Of a stretch of DNA of 24,975 nucleotides, positions 1-9,931 are shown in pieces. Within the stretch, counting starts at the first letter, position 1; each line of letters starts with the position of its first letter. Origin of the DNA: Mnemiopsis leidyi (lineage: Eukaryota > Ctenophora > Tentaculata > Lobata > Bolinopsidae); the NCBI GenBank assembly GCA_000226015.1, contig JH155225.1:116152-141126 (forward strand), given 5' to 3'. Position numbers and translations under genes: made by a program. The notes below the pieces were generated by a model. That model ran no database searches. It was not told where the DNA came from and saw nothing but the letters and a program-made list of their open reading frames with translations.

Positions 1-720
1 CATTTAGGGGGGTTTTGTCATGATGATGAATGATGAAGGAGGGGGGGGGGGAGGGGGTAAAAATTACCGAAAATTTGCTGACGTCATATGTGAACGACCC
101 CTTAGATATTGATAAAAATAAACTTCAGTTAAGAACCCCCAAACATTTATCTTTAACATTGAATTAATCCCTTCTGTTTTATCCTCGATAAAGTTGTTAT
201 ATTTGTAGTGTAGAAATAGTTTGATACTTCACGCTGTTCCCTTACCCGTTCTGTCTCTATTCCACCACACACGGTCTAATCAGATTAACCTCACCACGCT
301 GGATTTATAACGATGGAATGTTATAATGGCTTGTCTCAATCAGGACGACAGAGAAGACATGACGTTACGTTTGAGCACTGCTTTCGCTCTCCTGATAAGT
401 TAATATCTATAGATCGCACTTTCTGAGCTTGAGGAGAATGCGTCCTGTTTTTCCGGACAGCCGACCAGTGTTTCTGCCAGTCAATTTTCTCTCTTGACGT
501 CACGTGATTTTTTTGTAACACGTGATCAGTGCGTGGAGTCACGTGATCTCTGAACACGTGGTTTTGGAGACTCTGTGGGGGTCCTTATCTGGAGGGCTGT
601 GTGGTGAACTTGCTATTTGGACTGTATTGAAGTATTAAAGTAACCGTGTGCACATGTGTGGTCTATGTCAGGTACTGTTGATTATACTTCCAGCGCAATG
701 ATCACCCCAGCATTGGTACA
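1..720. other. non-coding, G-rich run and E-box region
   Basis: I see no gene here; the short minus-strand open frame at 336-557 looks like chance. A G-run at about 38-57 is interrupted by a single A. CACGTG motifs cluster at 501-560 and are listed separately. Short CA/TG-rich sequence lies near 645-665. Confidence 0.5.
495..560. promoter_or_regulatory. cluster of four CACGTG E-boxes plus a CRE palindrome
   Basis: CACGTG occurs at 501, 519, 540 and 555. The first overlaps a TGACGTCA palindrome at 495-502. CACGTG is the canonical site for bHLH-zip factors (MYC/MAX, USF, MITF/TFE classes) and TGACGTCA is the CREB/ATF site. Four copies in 60 bp is dense. It could be an enhancer or promoter for a gene to the left or for the exon at 1045; no transcription start can be seen. 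Confidence 0.4.
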
Positions 721-722
721 CT

Positions 723-938
723 GTTAACAGTAAACACTTCTGATCGTGCTAACGTCATGTTAACAGTAAACACTTCTGATCGTGCTAACGTCATGTTAAC
801 AGTAAACACTTCTGATCGTGTTAACGTCATGTTAACAGTAAACACTTCTGATCGTGCTAACGTCATGTTAACAGTAAACACTTCTGATCGTGCTAACGTC
901 ATGTTAACAGTAAACACTTCTGATCGTGCTAACGTCAT
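723..938. repeat. 36-bp tandem repeat, six copies
   Basis: Six head-to-tail 36-bp units each begin GTTAACAGTAAACACTTCTG and end GCTAACGTCAT. All are identical except for one C-to-T change in the third copy, and a decayed start of a seventh copy follows at 939. Because 36 is a multiple of three, both strands stay open in some frames, which creates artefactual repetitive peptides. The near identity suggests recent expansion. It lies about 100 bp upstream of the exon at 1045, so it is probably intronic. Confidence 0.95.
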
Positions 939-1044
939 GCTAGCAGCAACTTTGGTACGATACCCCAATGGTTCTATTGGTGAATAATCAAAATTCTTCA
1001 CAAATTTATTTTGTCTCCTACATTTGATACCTACTTGATTTCAG

Positions 1045-1170
1045 AAGAAGCAGAAAGATGAAGAATTGACAAGAAAATTTGAGGATGGTCTGTTAGTCAC
1101 CAGCCAGGTAATTTGTTTTGAAACTTCAGCTTATTCTCACTCAATCAGAGAGAAGGATGACGGTATATAA
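1045..1170 (+). CDS. single exon of an unidentified plus-strand gene entering from the left (probably terminal)
   Basis: After an acceptor (TTGATTTCAG, ending at 1044) one frame stays open, starting KKQKDEELTRKF, a charged helix or coiled-coil-like sequence; the other two frames stop quickly. There are two readings. A donor at CAG/GTAATT (after 1107) would make a 63-nt phase-0 internal exon. Alternatively the frame runs on to TAA at 1168-1170, followed by AATAAA at 1314, giving a terminal exon. I favour the terminal reading because the next gene is convergent and no further exon is visible nearby. No family is recognised, and earlier exons lie outside the window. Confidence 0.4.
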   Translation, partial: KKQKDEELTRKFEDGLLVTSQVICFETSAYSHSIREKDDGI

Positions 1171-1313
1171 GTGGTATATAAGTGGTCACATTGAACTTGG
1201 AACCCCCTCCCCTTTTTTGCCCTCAAATTAAAGCTGCAATATAAATCGGCACCTTTTCAAGACACTTGTATTAAGAACACTTGTTATAAATCGTATTTTG
1301 CATGCATTATTTG

Positions 1314-1319
1314 AATAAA
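1314..1319 (+). terminator. candidate poly(A) signal AATAAA
   Basis: AATAAA lies 144 bp after the in-frame TAA of the exon beginning at 1045 and before the stop of the convergent transporter gene. It fits a 3' end for the upstream gene. It is a short motif in AT-rich DNA, so chance occurrence is possible. Confidence 0.3.
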
Positions 1320-1394
1320 GTTAATCGATTAACTCGAAAATAATAATTCTCACAAAACCTGGTTAACCGCCATCAAGAGGAGAAAACACCAAAG

Positions 1395-2480
1395 TTACAG
1401 CTTGATCCCGCAAGTAATGTTGAATATTTTAGAAAGTGCCAGACTAACAGTACCTCCCATTATAAGAGCAGCACCTACCAGAGACAGGGACTCAGCTCTC
1501 TCCCCAAACAGCACTACCTGGACAAAGAAAGCAAGCACTGTGTCCAGGTTCCTGACAATGGAGCCCAGGGTTGCACTCTCGTATTTGAGAGCTAAGTTGG
1601 CGGATACCCACACGATCAGCAGACACAGTCCACATATCACTAAAAGCTCCCGTTCAAGATAACACAGGGGGGTGGTGTAGGGGTCTCCAGATATAAGCTG
1701 GTATCCCAGTCCTGCGAAGAGTTGCGCAACCGCCACGTAGAAGGAGATGGTGATACTGCTGACGTCAGCAGCTATCTTGCGTTGGAGCACGTACGTTATA
1801 CCGAGTGTAAGTGCAGAGAGGAGAGGCACTATGGTATAGTACCAGGGAAACTCGTGCCCGTCACTACCGAAAATAAAGGTCGGTTTGGCGATGAGAACGA
1901 CTCCTCCCAGTCCACATATCAGAGATCCAACAGAGACGGGAGTTAGTTTCTCCTTGAGGAAGATGCGAGCAATAACACACGTGAAGATGGGTGAAGTGAA
2001 GACAAGAGCACTGGCATCTCCTAGTGGCAGGAATTGGAAGCTCCAGACCTTACAAATGTAGGCTACAGTGCCGAATCCTACCCGCAGTGCGACCCACTTT
2101 TTCTTGGGGAAGTCTGTGACGGACGTACCCAGGTGGGAAACTAAAACGCAGAAAAAACAGAAAGTGTAGACCGCAACAATCAGGATTATCATTCCTGTAG
2201 GGACGTCTTTGTCGTACTTCACAATTGAACCCTGGGTTGTTGCAAACACACTGGTTACTATCATGAGAGTGATGCCTTTGATTCGAGTTGCTATAGGAGG
2301 TTTTGCTCTGACGATATCGTTCTGTTCCAGTACAGGCTCTTTGTTAAGCTCTACTTGAGAGATGGTGACAGGGTTGGCTATCACAGCGTCTTTCTTACCA
2401 TCTTCCTTTATTGAGTTTTCTTTCTCACCATCTTCCTTTATTGAGTTTTCACTGTCATCAAGTTTTGTCTCCCTTTTCAT
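1395..2480 (-). CDS. SLC35G-like drug/metabolite transporter (EamA family), single exon
   Basis: This is an intact 361-residue minus-strand frame, translated from the ATG at 2478-2480 to the stop at 1395. The N-terminal ~65 residues are hydrophilic and cytosolic-like. About ten hydrophobic segments follow, roughly at 68-88, 96-116, 129-150, 157-174, 182-199, 215-233, 243-263, 279-298, 303-324 and 332-350: two EamA (DMT superfamily) repeats. Typical family patterns are FLPLGDASALVFTSPIF (about 150-166), then FLKEKLTP (174-181), and in the second half LGSIVRN...FGERAE (305-330). Vertebrate SLC35G proteins are of similar size with two EamA domains. Substrates of this subfamily are poorly defined, so none is assigned. 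The lack of introns is consistent with a retrogene-like history and differs from the plus-strand multi-exon gene. An internal 10-residue duplication is listed separately. Confidence 0.88.
   Translation of the reverse strand: MKRETKLDDSENSIKEDGEKENSIKEDGKKDAVIANPVTISQVELNKEPVLEQNDIVRAKPPIATRIKGITLMIVTSVFATTQGSIVKYDKDVPTGMIILIVAVYTFCFFCVLVSHLGTSVTDFPKKKWVALRVGFGTVAYICKVWSFQFLPLGDASALVFTSPIFTCVIARIFLKEKLTPVSVGSLICGLGGVVLIAKPTFIFGSDGHEFPWYYTIVPLLSALTLGITYVLQRKIAADVSSITISFYVAVAQLFAGLGYQLISGDPYTTPLCYLERELLVICGLCLLIVWVSANLALKYESATLGSIVRNLDTVLAFFVQVVLFGERAESLSLVGAALIMGGTVSLALSKIFNITCGIKL
2391..2450 (-). repeat. 30-bp in-frame duplication in the transporter N-terminus
   Basis: Two adjacent 30-bp units encode ENSIKEDGEK and ENSIKEDGKK (residues 11-30 of the SLC35G-like protein), nearly identical at DNA level. 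The duplication lies in the acidic/lysine-rich cytosolic tail before the first membrane segment, so it should not disturb the transporter fold. It is a candidate length-polymorphic site. Confidence 0.85.
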
Positions 2481-2664
2481 GTCTGAGAGTCGCTCTCAGT
2501 CGATAAAAATGCTCTAAGTTCCTTGGAAATAATAGGATTTAGTTCAACAAAGTTTAGTTTTCAGTTGTGTCAATGCAAAAGAAATTCAGAGAATAAGCGA
2601 TCTCATTATCAACTTTAAGGCACGCGACCTGCTTGGCGAGGGTTGATAAAACTCCGCCCCGATG

Positions 2665-2690
2665 CATCAAACTATATATTTACAAACGAA
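2665..2690 (-). promoter_or_regulatory. weak TATA-like motif upstream of the transporter
   Basis: On the minus strand this reads AAATATATAG, about 190 bp upstream of the transporter ATG. It is the only TATA-like run in the expected range. No initiator or CCAAT motif is obvious, so this is a weak call. Confidence 0.2.
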
Positions 2691-3538
2691 GCTCATTCAC
2701 CGCTAGAATCATGTTAGGACGAAAAATGAACTAGGGGATCGAATGACCAGAAATGCTCATCGTCTTGATTCAATTGCCGGTAAAATCATCATGGTGTTAA
2801 CCTCTAAATTTTCTTATCTTTTCCTCTTTGTATTTAAGATTTTTTCTGTTTTGATTAGATGAAATTTGATCGAAGTCAACTCGACATATTGAAACTTGGA
2901 GCATTCAATCTTGCAAATGTTCCTGAACTTAAGAAATATAGAGGAGTGAGGACTTATGTAGATTAAACTATCATCGTTACAAGACACAGTGCTCAGGATT
3001 TAAAGAATATCCACCTAGTAAATTTGAAAAACGAGGTCGCCGAAAACTACCAACTGCTCTTTTCTCGACCGGAAGAATCTAGACATATTATATAATGTCG
3101 TCCAAAGCTTCTGGGTGATTCTATGAATTTAAAAACACGTTCAACTTACTCCGTAATAAGTACGTGAAAACACGACGGAACTTATGGCGAATTTGCTCAA
3201 AATAATTGCACTTTAACAAGAGCTGAAGATGTGATATCTCTGTGTTCACCGCCACAGTCACTAGGCACTGGTGAGTTTTACCAGCCTGATAATCCGTTTT
3301 TCATCAGAATAACGTTTATGCAGTGAATCTTTTCTTCTTTTTCAGATTCGCTCGCTCGTTTTGTGTCTGAAAGGTTAGCGGGACTAGAACAACACGCCCC
3401 AAATTAAGTGATCAAGAGGCTGCCCTGTTAGCATTAACTGGGTGACAGGGTAAACGGACAACTCGCCCAAATTAGCAGCAACATTGGCTAATAAATACCG
3501 CTTAATAAGTAATAAATATATGCATAATAGCTATATGC

Positions 3539-3719
3539 TTTAAGTAATAGAAATTTTCTTTAACCTCTGCGTGCAACTCGTTGATTGGACAAAGAAAACA
3601 TTCTTCTAATTGAAATAAATTTCGATGTACAACATCATCTTCAGTCTCAAGTTATTCGTATAATAGTAGTGTTGAAAGAAAATGCACGCAGAGGTTTAAG
3701 AAAATGTCTATTACTTAAA
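3539..3719. mobile_element. 181-bp inverted-repeat element (MITE-like)
   Basis: A 37-bp terminal inverted repeat lies at 3539-3575, beginning TTTAAGTAATAGAAATTTTC. Its reverse complement lies at 3683-3719, with 35 of 37 positions matching and a 107-bp unrelated loop between. The flanks ATATGC (left) and CATATC (right) extend the symmetry imperfectly. No coding capacity is present. The structure fits a short non-autonomous DNA transposon; a clear target-site duplication was not resolved, so the superfamily is unknown. Confidence 0.6.
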
Positions 3720-4004
3720 CATATCACGATATGCGACTCTTAGACAGTGCCCCATTGAACTATTTATAGCTATATGCATTCCAGAGATCGAATAGTACGA
3801 AGTCCAGCTTAACTTATATGGAAACATCTTGCACATTAATCACCTATATGCATAGTGCATGTTGCTCCGATTTTTAGGTCACATTCATGAACATTGACCA
3901 TGAACCGATACATTCGGAAATGAAGAAAATACACGTAAAACGACCGAGCCCTTATCGTCAATGTCATGATTTGAGCTGATTTTGTGATTGCTCCTTGAGT
4001 CCTT

Positions 4005-4034
4005 GATCACATGGCGTCCTGGCGTCATGTGATC
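4005..4034. repeat. 9-bp-arm inverted repeat with E-box-like arms
   Basis: GATCACATG at 4005-4013 and its exact reverse complement CATGTGATC at 4026-4034 flank a 12-bp spacer that itself contains GGCGT twice. The arms hold CACATG/CATGTG E-box variants. It may be a cruciform or a paired factor-binding site. Confidence 0.5.
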
Positions 4035-4610
4035 GCTGTGGGAATGTGACCTGAGTCCTGACCCCTGTGGTAGCTCAGATCCCTTGGTGCCTAGTTGTCG
4101 GCCACCGAGTATATGAACCCGGGTGACTTATCCCTTTTCAAATATCTCACTTTAACGTGGAGGAAACATTCTTACGAACACAGATGAAAACCTCTACTCC
4201 TTAAAAAACAAGCAGAAGACCAGTAACACCGAAGTCATGGCAGATTAAAAAAGTGGGGAATCAGCTCCAGACATTTAGCCTTGTCCTGCTCTTCTTCTGC
4301 GTCCCTGATTGGGGGTTGTTAATCCTTGAGGGCGACTTCTCCCATTTCCGATTAGCACAGTGGATCGAGGAGACTCTCTCGGATCCACAATATGATAAAG
4401 TTCAATTTTCAAATGAGCCGTGCACTTGATAATTACCTACGCGGTTTTAGAAATTGACCGTTTTCCGTGCTGATCAGGTCTTTTGACTTCTAAAGAATTA
4501 GCCACAGTTTTCTAAACACTAGATACGAGAAGATACGGTCGTTAGGTCAGCTAGTGCTCATTACATTTCATGGAATCAGTGAACAGGACACAGTAATTTA
4601 AAGCTGAGAC

Positions 4611-4677
4611 GGACTCACACAAGAAGGACTCACACAAGAAGGACTCACAGAAGAAGGACTCACAGAAGAAGGACTAC
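4611..4677. repeat. 15-bp tandem repeat, about 4.4 copies
   Basis: Unit GGACTCACACAAGAA is repeated at 4611, 4626, 4641 and 4656, with a partial fifth copy. The last two full copies share a C-to-G change (CACAGAAGAA), so they probably duplicated after that change. No open frame or splice context supports coding. Confidence 0.9.
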
Positions 4678-6563
4678 GTACGGCTGTGGTGAAAACTCGT
4701 ACTCTGTCCTTAATTAAGAAAAGGACGGATTTTGGAGGACGTTTCCTTATCTTACTCTAGGGCCAGTTCTTTTCAGCACGCCACTTTGAGCTCGGTTCTT
4801 CATTTGATCTGGATTTATGAACAAGTAAAAAAATCAAATTTCAAGAGCACGAGATTCGCCAAAAAACATCCGTGTTTCGCACTGTTTTGACGAACACGAA
4901 ACGACTATACGCAACGTCCACCGCAAAAAATAATTTGGTTAAAAAGTTGCTTATCGTTTTTGTAAGATCACGCGCGCACGTACGTACGTAGTGCATGCTA
5001 GCAGAGGATTGACCTTAATTAGCATATTCAATTGTTGGACTAATAAAGCTTAAGGCTCACATCGGAGCAGTCGAGGGTCAGACCAACCCGGTCAGTAGGA
5101 AACAGAGGTCATCAGGAGGTGGTCATGAAGATTGAAGATAAAAACGCGTGCATTTAAGAAATAAGGTATGCATCATTTTCTAAGTATGTAATTGAAATGC
5201 TAGACAGTGTGAGCCTGATAATATATATATTTTAAAATGCGAAACTTGCACTACAAATATTTAAAGTCAAATCATTCGAATTCTGCGGCTTCTAGGGTAT
5301 CTAACGCTACGTCATAATCAGTTATTCAAAGTTAATTATGACCAAATTGTTGCTACCAGATGAGGGTTCTTTGCGCTGCTAGGTCACCTGATAAAAATAT
5401 TATTCGGGGATGACTTTGTTATTTCACTTACTTAAAATATTATGCCTTGGTTTAGGTTTACAACGTCGAATCTGTGCTCCTTGTCAGGTTTAAGTACTAC
5501 ACTAAATCTGTTGTGCAATGTATTGATGTATCAGCAGTGTCTATACTCTATTACTTTTTACTGTACAAACTTGTAGATATATCAGATTACAACTCTGACA
5601 TAAAATCAGCCCAAACATCGAGCCTGAACTTCATCAGACCATGACATATTGAATCAGCTTTACTTTTGCGTTCTGCTGTGTCCCCTGGTAACGCAGAAGA
5701 AAAAGAGTGGTGGTTACTAAAGTTGGGATCTGTGCTTACCGTTCTTACTTGACGTTTTTTTCTTGCAGATAAATTTCGGTAAAGTGCTTTAAAATCGGTA
5801 TGTGATGCGTATTAACATGAATGCAGGTTGTCGTACGATGAATAAGAAATTTGCTCATTGGTAGGCAATTACTTTATTGCTTTTGCTTGATTTCTTAAAA
5901 TTTAGTCCGCTTATGCTAATTATATACAGCGATCCCAATTTAATGGAGCATCTATGTCTTTTACTTCGCTCCCACACTTTTCTAGGCCAGAAGTCTTTTA
6001 AACCGCTTCATTGCTCAGGTGCCGGTCTTTTTTGTCACAACATTCAGTGTTTCCACTAGACTTCAAAATGCCACATTTTAATACGATGGGAGCGTAAGGA
6101 CGTAAGCTGCATTGCAATTGATCTATCAAACTTTTGTGACAACGACTAGCATAAGGCCATCACGTAGCAAATGTAAATATTTCTAAATCTTGCTTATTGC
6201 TCTTTTTCTATTTTGTCTGGAACCTTCATAAATTTGTCGGAGTTGCACTCCCCCACTTGTTTTAACTGCCTAAAAGATATTTATCTATTTTATGAGGCGT
6301 ATAAGGCGTAAAAATACAAGTTATTTTGTTCGTTATGCTGATTAATGTTCCCCTTTTTGGTGTCAAAACATGACTCAATCAATTGTTCCTCATAAATCGT
6401 AGACAGGCTCTCACAGTCGACTGCAGTCGAGACGCTAAGGATATCATTCAAAATTATATGCCGGAACTGTCATAATATTGATTTTGTTGAAGCTTCGTCA
6501 TTAGGCCCGAACAGAGAGTTAATTTGGTGTCATGGCAACTAAAACACTACCTTGATGTTGCAG

Positions 6564-6644
6564 GATATTTAGTTGTGTTCTTTGTGCTGCTCGATTGAGG
6601 CGGGACGGCTCGCCATGGCAAATATGATGATGGTAGTTGGCAAG
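6564..6644 (+). CDS. candidate leader exon with Kozak ATG (MANMMMVVGK)
   Basis: After an acceptor (GATGTTGCAG, ending at 6563), a short leader contains an ATG at 6615 in excellent context (CGCCATGG). It opens ten codons, MANMMMVVGK, ending exactly at a consensus donor AAG/GTGAGT. A possible next exon starts at 6871 after TTGGTTGCTAG but reaches TAA after 23 codons in the matching phase. It may be an alternative first exon of the downstream plus-strand gene, a tiny gene, or chance. No family match. Confidence 0.25.
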
Positions 6645-6859
6645 GTGAGTTACGTAGTTCACCCTTATAATAACACATTTATTTACATTTATAGTATACA
6701 GTTACTTAATGACCCCTCATCGATTTTACGTAATAATAAGATTTTATTAATCTTAGTTACCCGATTATCGCACCTGTAAGCTGTGAAGTAATAAGATCTT
6801 CACACATTGTGAAGGTCGTTGTGTGAATTCATGATCACACTAAACTCCCATAAGCTGTT

Positions 6860-7620
6860 TTGGTTGCTAGGACCGGTTGTCCATCCACCGAGTTTCCGAA
6901 TATGCTGCATTTTATGTTTCAAATTTTAAGGGATTTTAATTTAAGTTCGTTGGTGCTGGAGTGCAGTATCGACCGTTGCATTGGCATGCATCAAGTTTGT
7001 CGACCCAGAGGATTGACTCTTCGCCATGATTCTCACCGTTACTCTGTGTACCAGAGAGTCCTGTATTCATGCCCTATAATGAATAATACCGTGTTGAAGT
7101 GTTTAGATAAATTCCCAATCGCGAATATCTCTTACTTCTTGTTCTCCTCATCAGAAATCTCTACTTCAGACATGCCATTCATTATGCAATTGTCAGGTCC
7201 ACTCTCCCATGTATTCCTCCTGCAATTTCTGATGAGCTTTTTGTATGCAAGTCCTTCTCCACCCACCACCGCAATAATATTATCTTATTATTCTCGGTGG
7301 TCGACAAAACACGGTCCATCTCTCCGCTCGGATAACCTCGCACGAAGTCTGATCAAGTCTCATCCTCTCTTCCGATATGGCTACTCTCTGTGAGAGTGAG
7401 AGAGAGAGGTCGCAAGTGCACACTGAATGTGTTTATACCGGACGGTCAGCCTCATGTACAGGGAATTGCACGACTGTGTCAGATCTGTGGGATAAGCGAC
7501 AAGCAGCTGAACCGCTCTGCTTTTAGGATGTGTGGTTTGAAGCTAGCGTCTGTCCGAGCTTGTTTGAAAACTTGTTTTTTTTTCGCTCCATCTATTGAGC
7601 CGTGTCTGTTGAAAAGCTGA
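6860..7620 (+). other. open but unrecognised segment, possibly a decayed gene
   Basis: Two overlapping plus-strand frames are open for about 177 (6860-7393) and about 76 codons (7390-7620), changing frame at a GA-rich run (7387-7412). The second frame contains a CxxC motif (LCQICGIS) followed by further cysteines. Neither begins with a good ATG, and the residue pattern of the first looks random. Base composition is more balanced than in the flanks. It may be a broken gene or transposon piece; no function is proposed. Confidence 0.2.
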
Positions 7621-8193
7621 TACTCAATTGTAAAACTTGAATTGTTTTTCGATAAGCTGAAATTTAAATTTCTTTGTAGTACACCAGAGCAAGGATAGCT
7701 GCATAAATTTAGCTTGCCTTTAAACGATGTTTAACTCTTCTTCCGCAAATGATGTGTTAACGGCGGCACGTATTATTAATTTGACGGTATTTTTCATTAT
7801 TAAACATGACGGTGATAATATGAGTGTTTGACTTTGAAGCCAGTGCTCTCTGCTCAATATTGCTTTCAGTCTCTACTTTTTAGTCGGCTTGCTTGCTGCA
7901 GAGGTGTACAGATATGAGATAATCTCTGTTCTGAATATAACGTAATCGCAATCATAAACTGCTAAATCCTATCAACTATCAACAATGCTCGTGCTGCTCA
8001 GTTGCTACAACGATAACTTTTCATGTACTCTATTCAAAGCTAATGTATGCCTGCTTGCTCTGCTTGCCAAAATGACAATATTTCTAACGGTAGTCTTCTT
8101 CACTTGTTTGCAGTTTGCTGGCTTTCCTCTTCCATTGCCTTTCTCAGCTTTCTTTTGGATCTGTCGAATAATAAGTTAATGCTCATTGACATG

Positions 8194-8770
8194 TAGGATT
8201 ATAAGCTCATAATCATACATTATATTAAATACATATCAGTCGCAAAACGCAAAGCGTGCCTCCAGCCAGAAAAGACACGCGGTTTTCAGATTGCTTGTAA
8301 TTTCAAGTTGAAAATTTTCATTTTTCGGCTATGGGTGTGATGATTTTTCGGAATCGAGACTATAATTTGAATTCCTTGTCAAATTTTACGTCAAAATACT
8401 GGTCTAACTTTTCTCCTAGCTCAAAGTTGAAATTTCCACTTGGGGCCTTATAAGGGGTCACTGAAGGGGTCACGTGATGATTTATCGGATTCGAAACTAT
8501 CAAATTCGGATGACTCGTCAAATTTTACGTCAAAGTACTGGTCTTACTTTTTTCCTAGCTCAAAGTTGAAAATTTCGGGGGTCAGAGGGGGGGGGGGGGG
8601 GTGTGGGTGGTCGTACACCACTTTTCATGTTGTCATACTAGGGGGGTGGCAACTTTTTTTTGACGAAAAATCGATTGAGAATAGTCTCGAGGCTCAACAA
8701 TTTTTGGTGCAGTGTCTTTTCTGGGGTGGTTGCCACCACCCTAATAGGATTATAAGCTCATAATCATACA
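8194..8770. repeat. composite repeat flanked by 26-bp direct repeats
   Basis: An identical 26-bp sequence (starting TAGGATTATAAGCTCATAAT) occurs at 8194-8219 and 8745-8770, and weaker similarity continues for about 20 bp beyond each. Inside, a ~138-bp block recurs: first at about 8339-8436 and again at about 8476-8574, sharing TCAAATTTTACGTCAAA and CCTAGCTCAAAGTTGAAA. A run of 14 or more G follows at about 8586-8600. The layout resembles a non-autonomous element with short direct terminal repeats, or a nested duplication. Confidence 0.55.
8639..8743. mobile_element. 105-bp miniature element with 15-bp terminal inverted repeats
   Basis: The left end TAGGGGGGTGGCAAC (8639-8653) and right end GTTGCCACCACCCTA (8729-8743) are inverted copies with one mismatch. 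The outermost bases of both ends read TA, compatible with a TA duplication. It is too small to code. It sits inside the larger composite repeat, next to its right direct repeat. Confidence 0.4.
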
Positions 8771-9584
8771 ATTTGTTAAATACCATACCTGTTTTGGTAC
8801 CTTCTTAGTCTAAACTTAATCGACACTCCACAAGTCACTTTTTACATTGTCATTCTTGCATGGCTAACCGCTAAGCCACTTCCAAACAGAACCTTGTTTG
8901 GTTATCATGTGCATACTTATAAAAGCTGATCACTCACGACTTAACAATGAATAATTAGGATCATTAATACAAAAAAATTACAAAACAGCTGGATTACGAG
9001 ATGATTGTACAGAAACAATGACGTAATGTAACTTAAGTTAGGATTGCGTAGAATCTTGGTATTGAATGAAGGCATCTTCCACCATTACCTCATTACAAAC
9101 ATGTTGGCTCACGGCACTGAAACCTCTTCATCACGTTATTGAAACACGTGACTACGTTACTACTACTACTCTAATGGTACTGAATAATGAATACTTCTGT
9201 TTATGTTGTGTTCCGTGGTGGTCCTTCTAGTCTGTAAAAACAACAACCTCATTAATTACAACCTCAACCTGCCTGGTTCATCTCCAAACGAAGTATTGTT
9301 ATGCTGTACAGTGTCTTACCGTGCTAGGAAACTTCGTAAACATGTCCTGAGTTTGTAATGATAATATCGGGATTAGTTTATCCGTGCAGTGCCTGGCGCT
9401 GGTGGTTCTGAAAGCTTTCTCACTCGACGCTTCAGCTGTAAGATTTACAAGTTTTCTAAACACTTCGTCTCCCACTCAACATTGGTTATTGTGTACTTCA
9501 GCAGCACACCGCAGCATCTAGATTGTTTGTTCACTGCGATATAGGGGCTAGTTTGCTCTAGTTTTCTACACAAGCTGTAGAGAA

Positions 9585-9638
9585 ATGGACGAGTTTAGAC
9601 GTGCTGTGAGGTTTTTAGTGAACGGTCAACAGCTCCAG
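9585..9638 (+). CDS. first exon with short upstream ORF (MDEFRRAVRFLVNGQQLQ)
   Basis: An ATG at 9585 in strong context (GAAATGG) opens 18 codons ending at a consensus donor CAG/GTAAGA. Joined to the strong acceptor at 9931 (CATCTGTCTGCAG) the frame adds YQTIFTRL and stops at TAG 9956-9958. That is 14 bp before the ATG of the large exon and in a different frame. I infer this is the 5' leader exon of the coiled-coil gene carrying a 26-codon upstream ORF. It could instead be an alternative N-terminus spliced elsewhere. Confidence 0.4.
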
Positions 9639-9649
9639 GTAAGAAAACT

Positions 9650-9777
9650 TCCCCTTTCAGTCCCCAATCACAGGCTTGTCGTTCTTTTTCAGTCCCTATT
9701 TACAGACTTGTTGTTCCCTTCTGTTCCCCAATCACAGACTCGTTGTTCCCTTCTGTTCCCCAATCACAGGGTTGCAG
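9650..9777. repeat. 32-bp tandem repeat in the first intron
   Basis: About four units of 32 bp, each like TTCCCTTCTGTTCCCCAATC plus ACAGACTCGTTG; the two at 9714-9745 and 9746-9777 are almost identical and the earlier ones diverged. Each unit carries a pyrimidine tract followed by CACAG or TTCAG, so the array supplies several decoy 3' splice sites between the 9638 donor and the 9931 acceptor. Confidence 0.8.
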
Positions 9778-9931
9778 TTTCATGTGTTTAACACTTCTAC
9801 GTTTCCGAATACCAACTGTACTGTGAAGTGTGTACCAGCCAAACTCTCCTGCCAGTTTTATAGCACTGTGTCAACTCTGCTTACACATAGGTTCAGTTGC
9901 AATTTTCCGCTTTGTTTTCATCTGTCTGCAG

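Larger units (their letters stand above)
2700..6560. other. long non-coding interval with small repeats
   Basis: Both strands are broken by frequent stops and no exon-like, G+C-raised open segment with good splice sites was found; the open frame near 5877-6059 looks like chance. Recognisable items are an inverted-repeat element (3539-3719), a 9-bp-arm hairpin (4005-4034), a 15-bp tandem repeat (4611-4677) and an alternating purine/pyrimidine run (about 4970-4995). It could be intergenic or a long intron. Confidence 0.5.
7621..9580. other. non-coding interval with a repeat-rich core
   Basis: No supportable gene was found. A short frame at 7985-8179 starts MLVLLSCYND and is hydrophobic but lacks support. 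The core at 8194-8770 is repetitive: a 26-bp direct repeat at both edges, two ~138-bp diverged copies, a G-run, and a small TIR element. The stretch before 9585 is the likely promoter region of the coiled-coil gene. Confidence 0.45.

Noticed and set aside
336-557. 73-codon minus-strand frame over the E-box cluster
   Set aside because: Random-looking peptide with no family resemblance; the region is better explained as regulatory.
702-1001. Open frames on both strands over the 36-bp repeat
   Set aside because: The unit length is a multiple of three and free of stops, so frames stay open automatically; there is no start context, splice context or homology.
4065-4130. Possible tRNA or tRNA-derived SINE (GGTAGCTCAG)
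   Set aside because: The remaining arms do not fold; no B box or poly(A)-like tail was found.
8865-8890. tRNA-like GTGGCTTAGCGGTTAG on the minus strand
   Set aside because: Only an A-box resemblance; the rest of a tRNA is missing.
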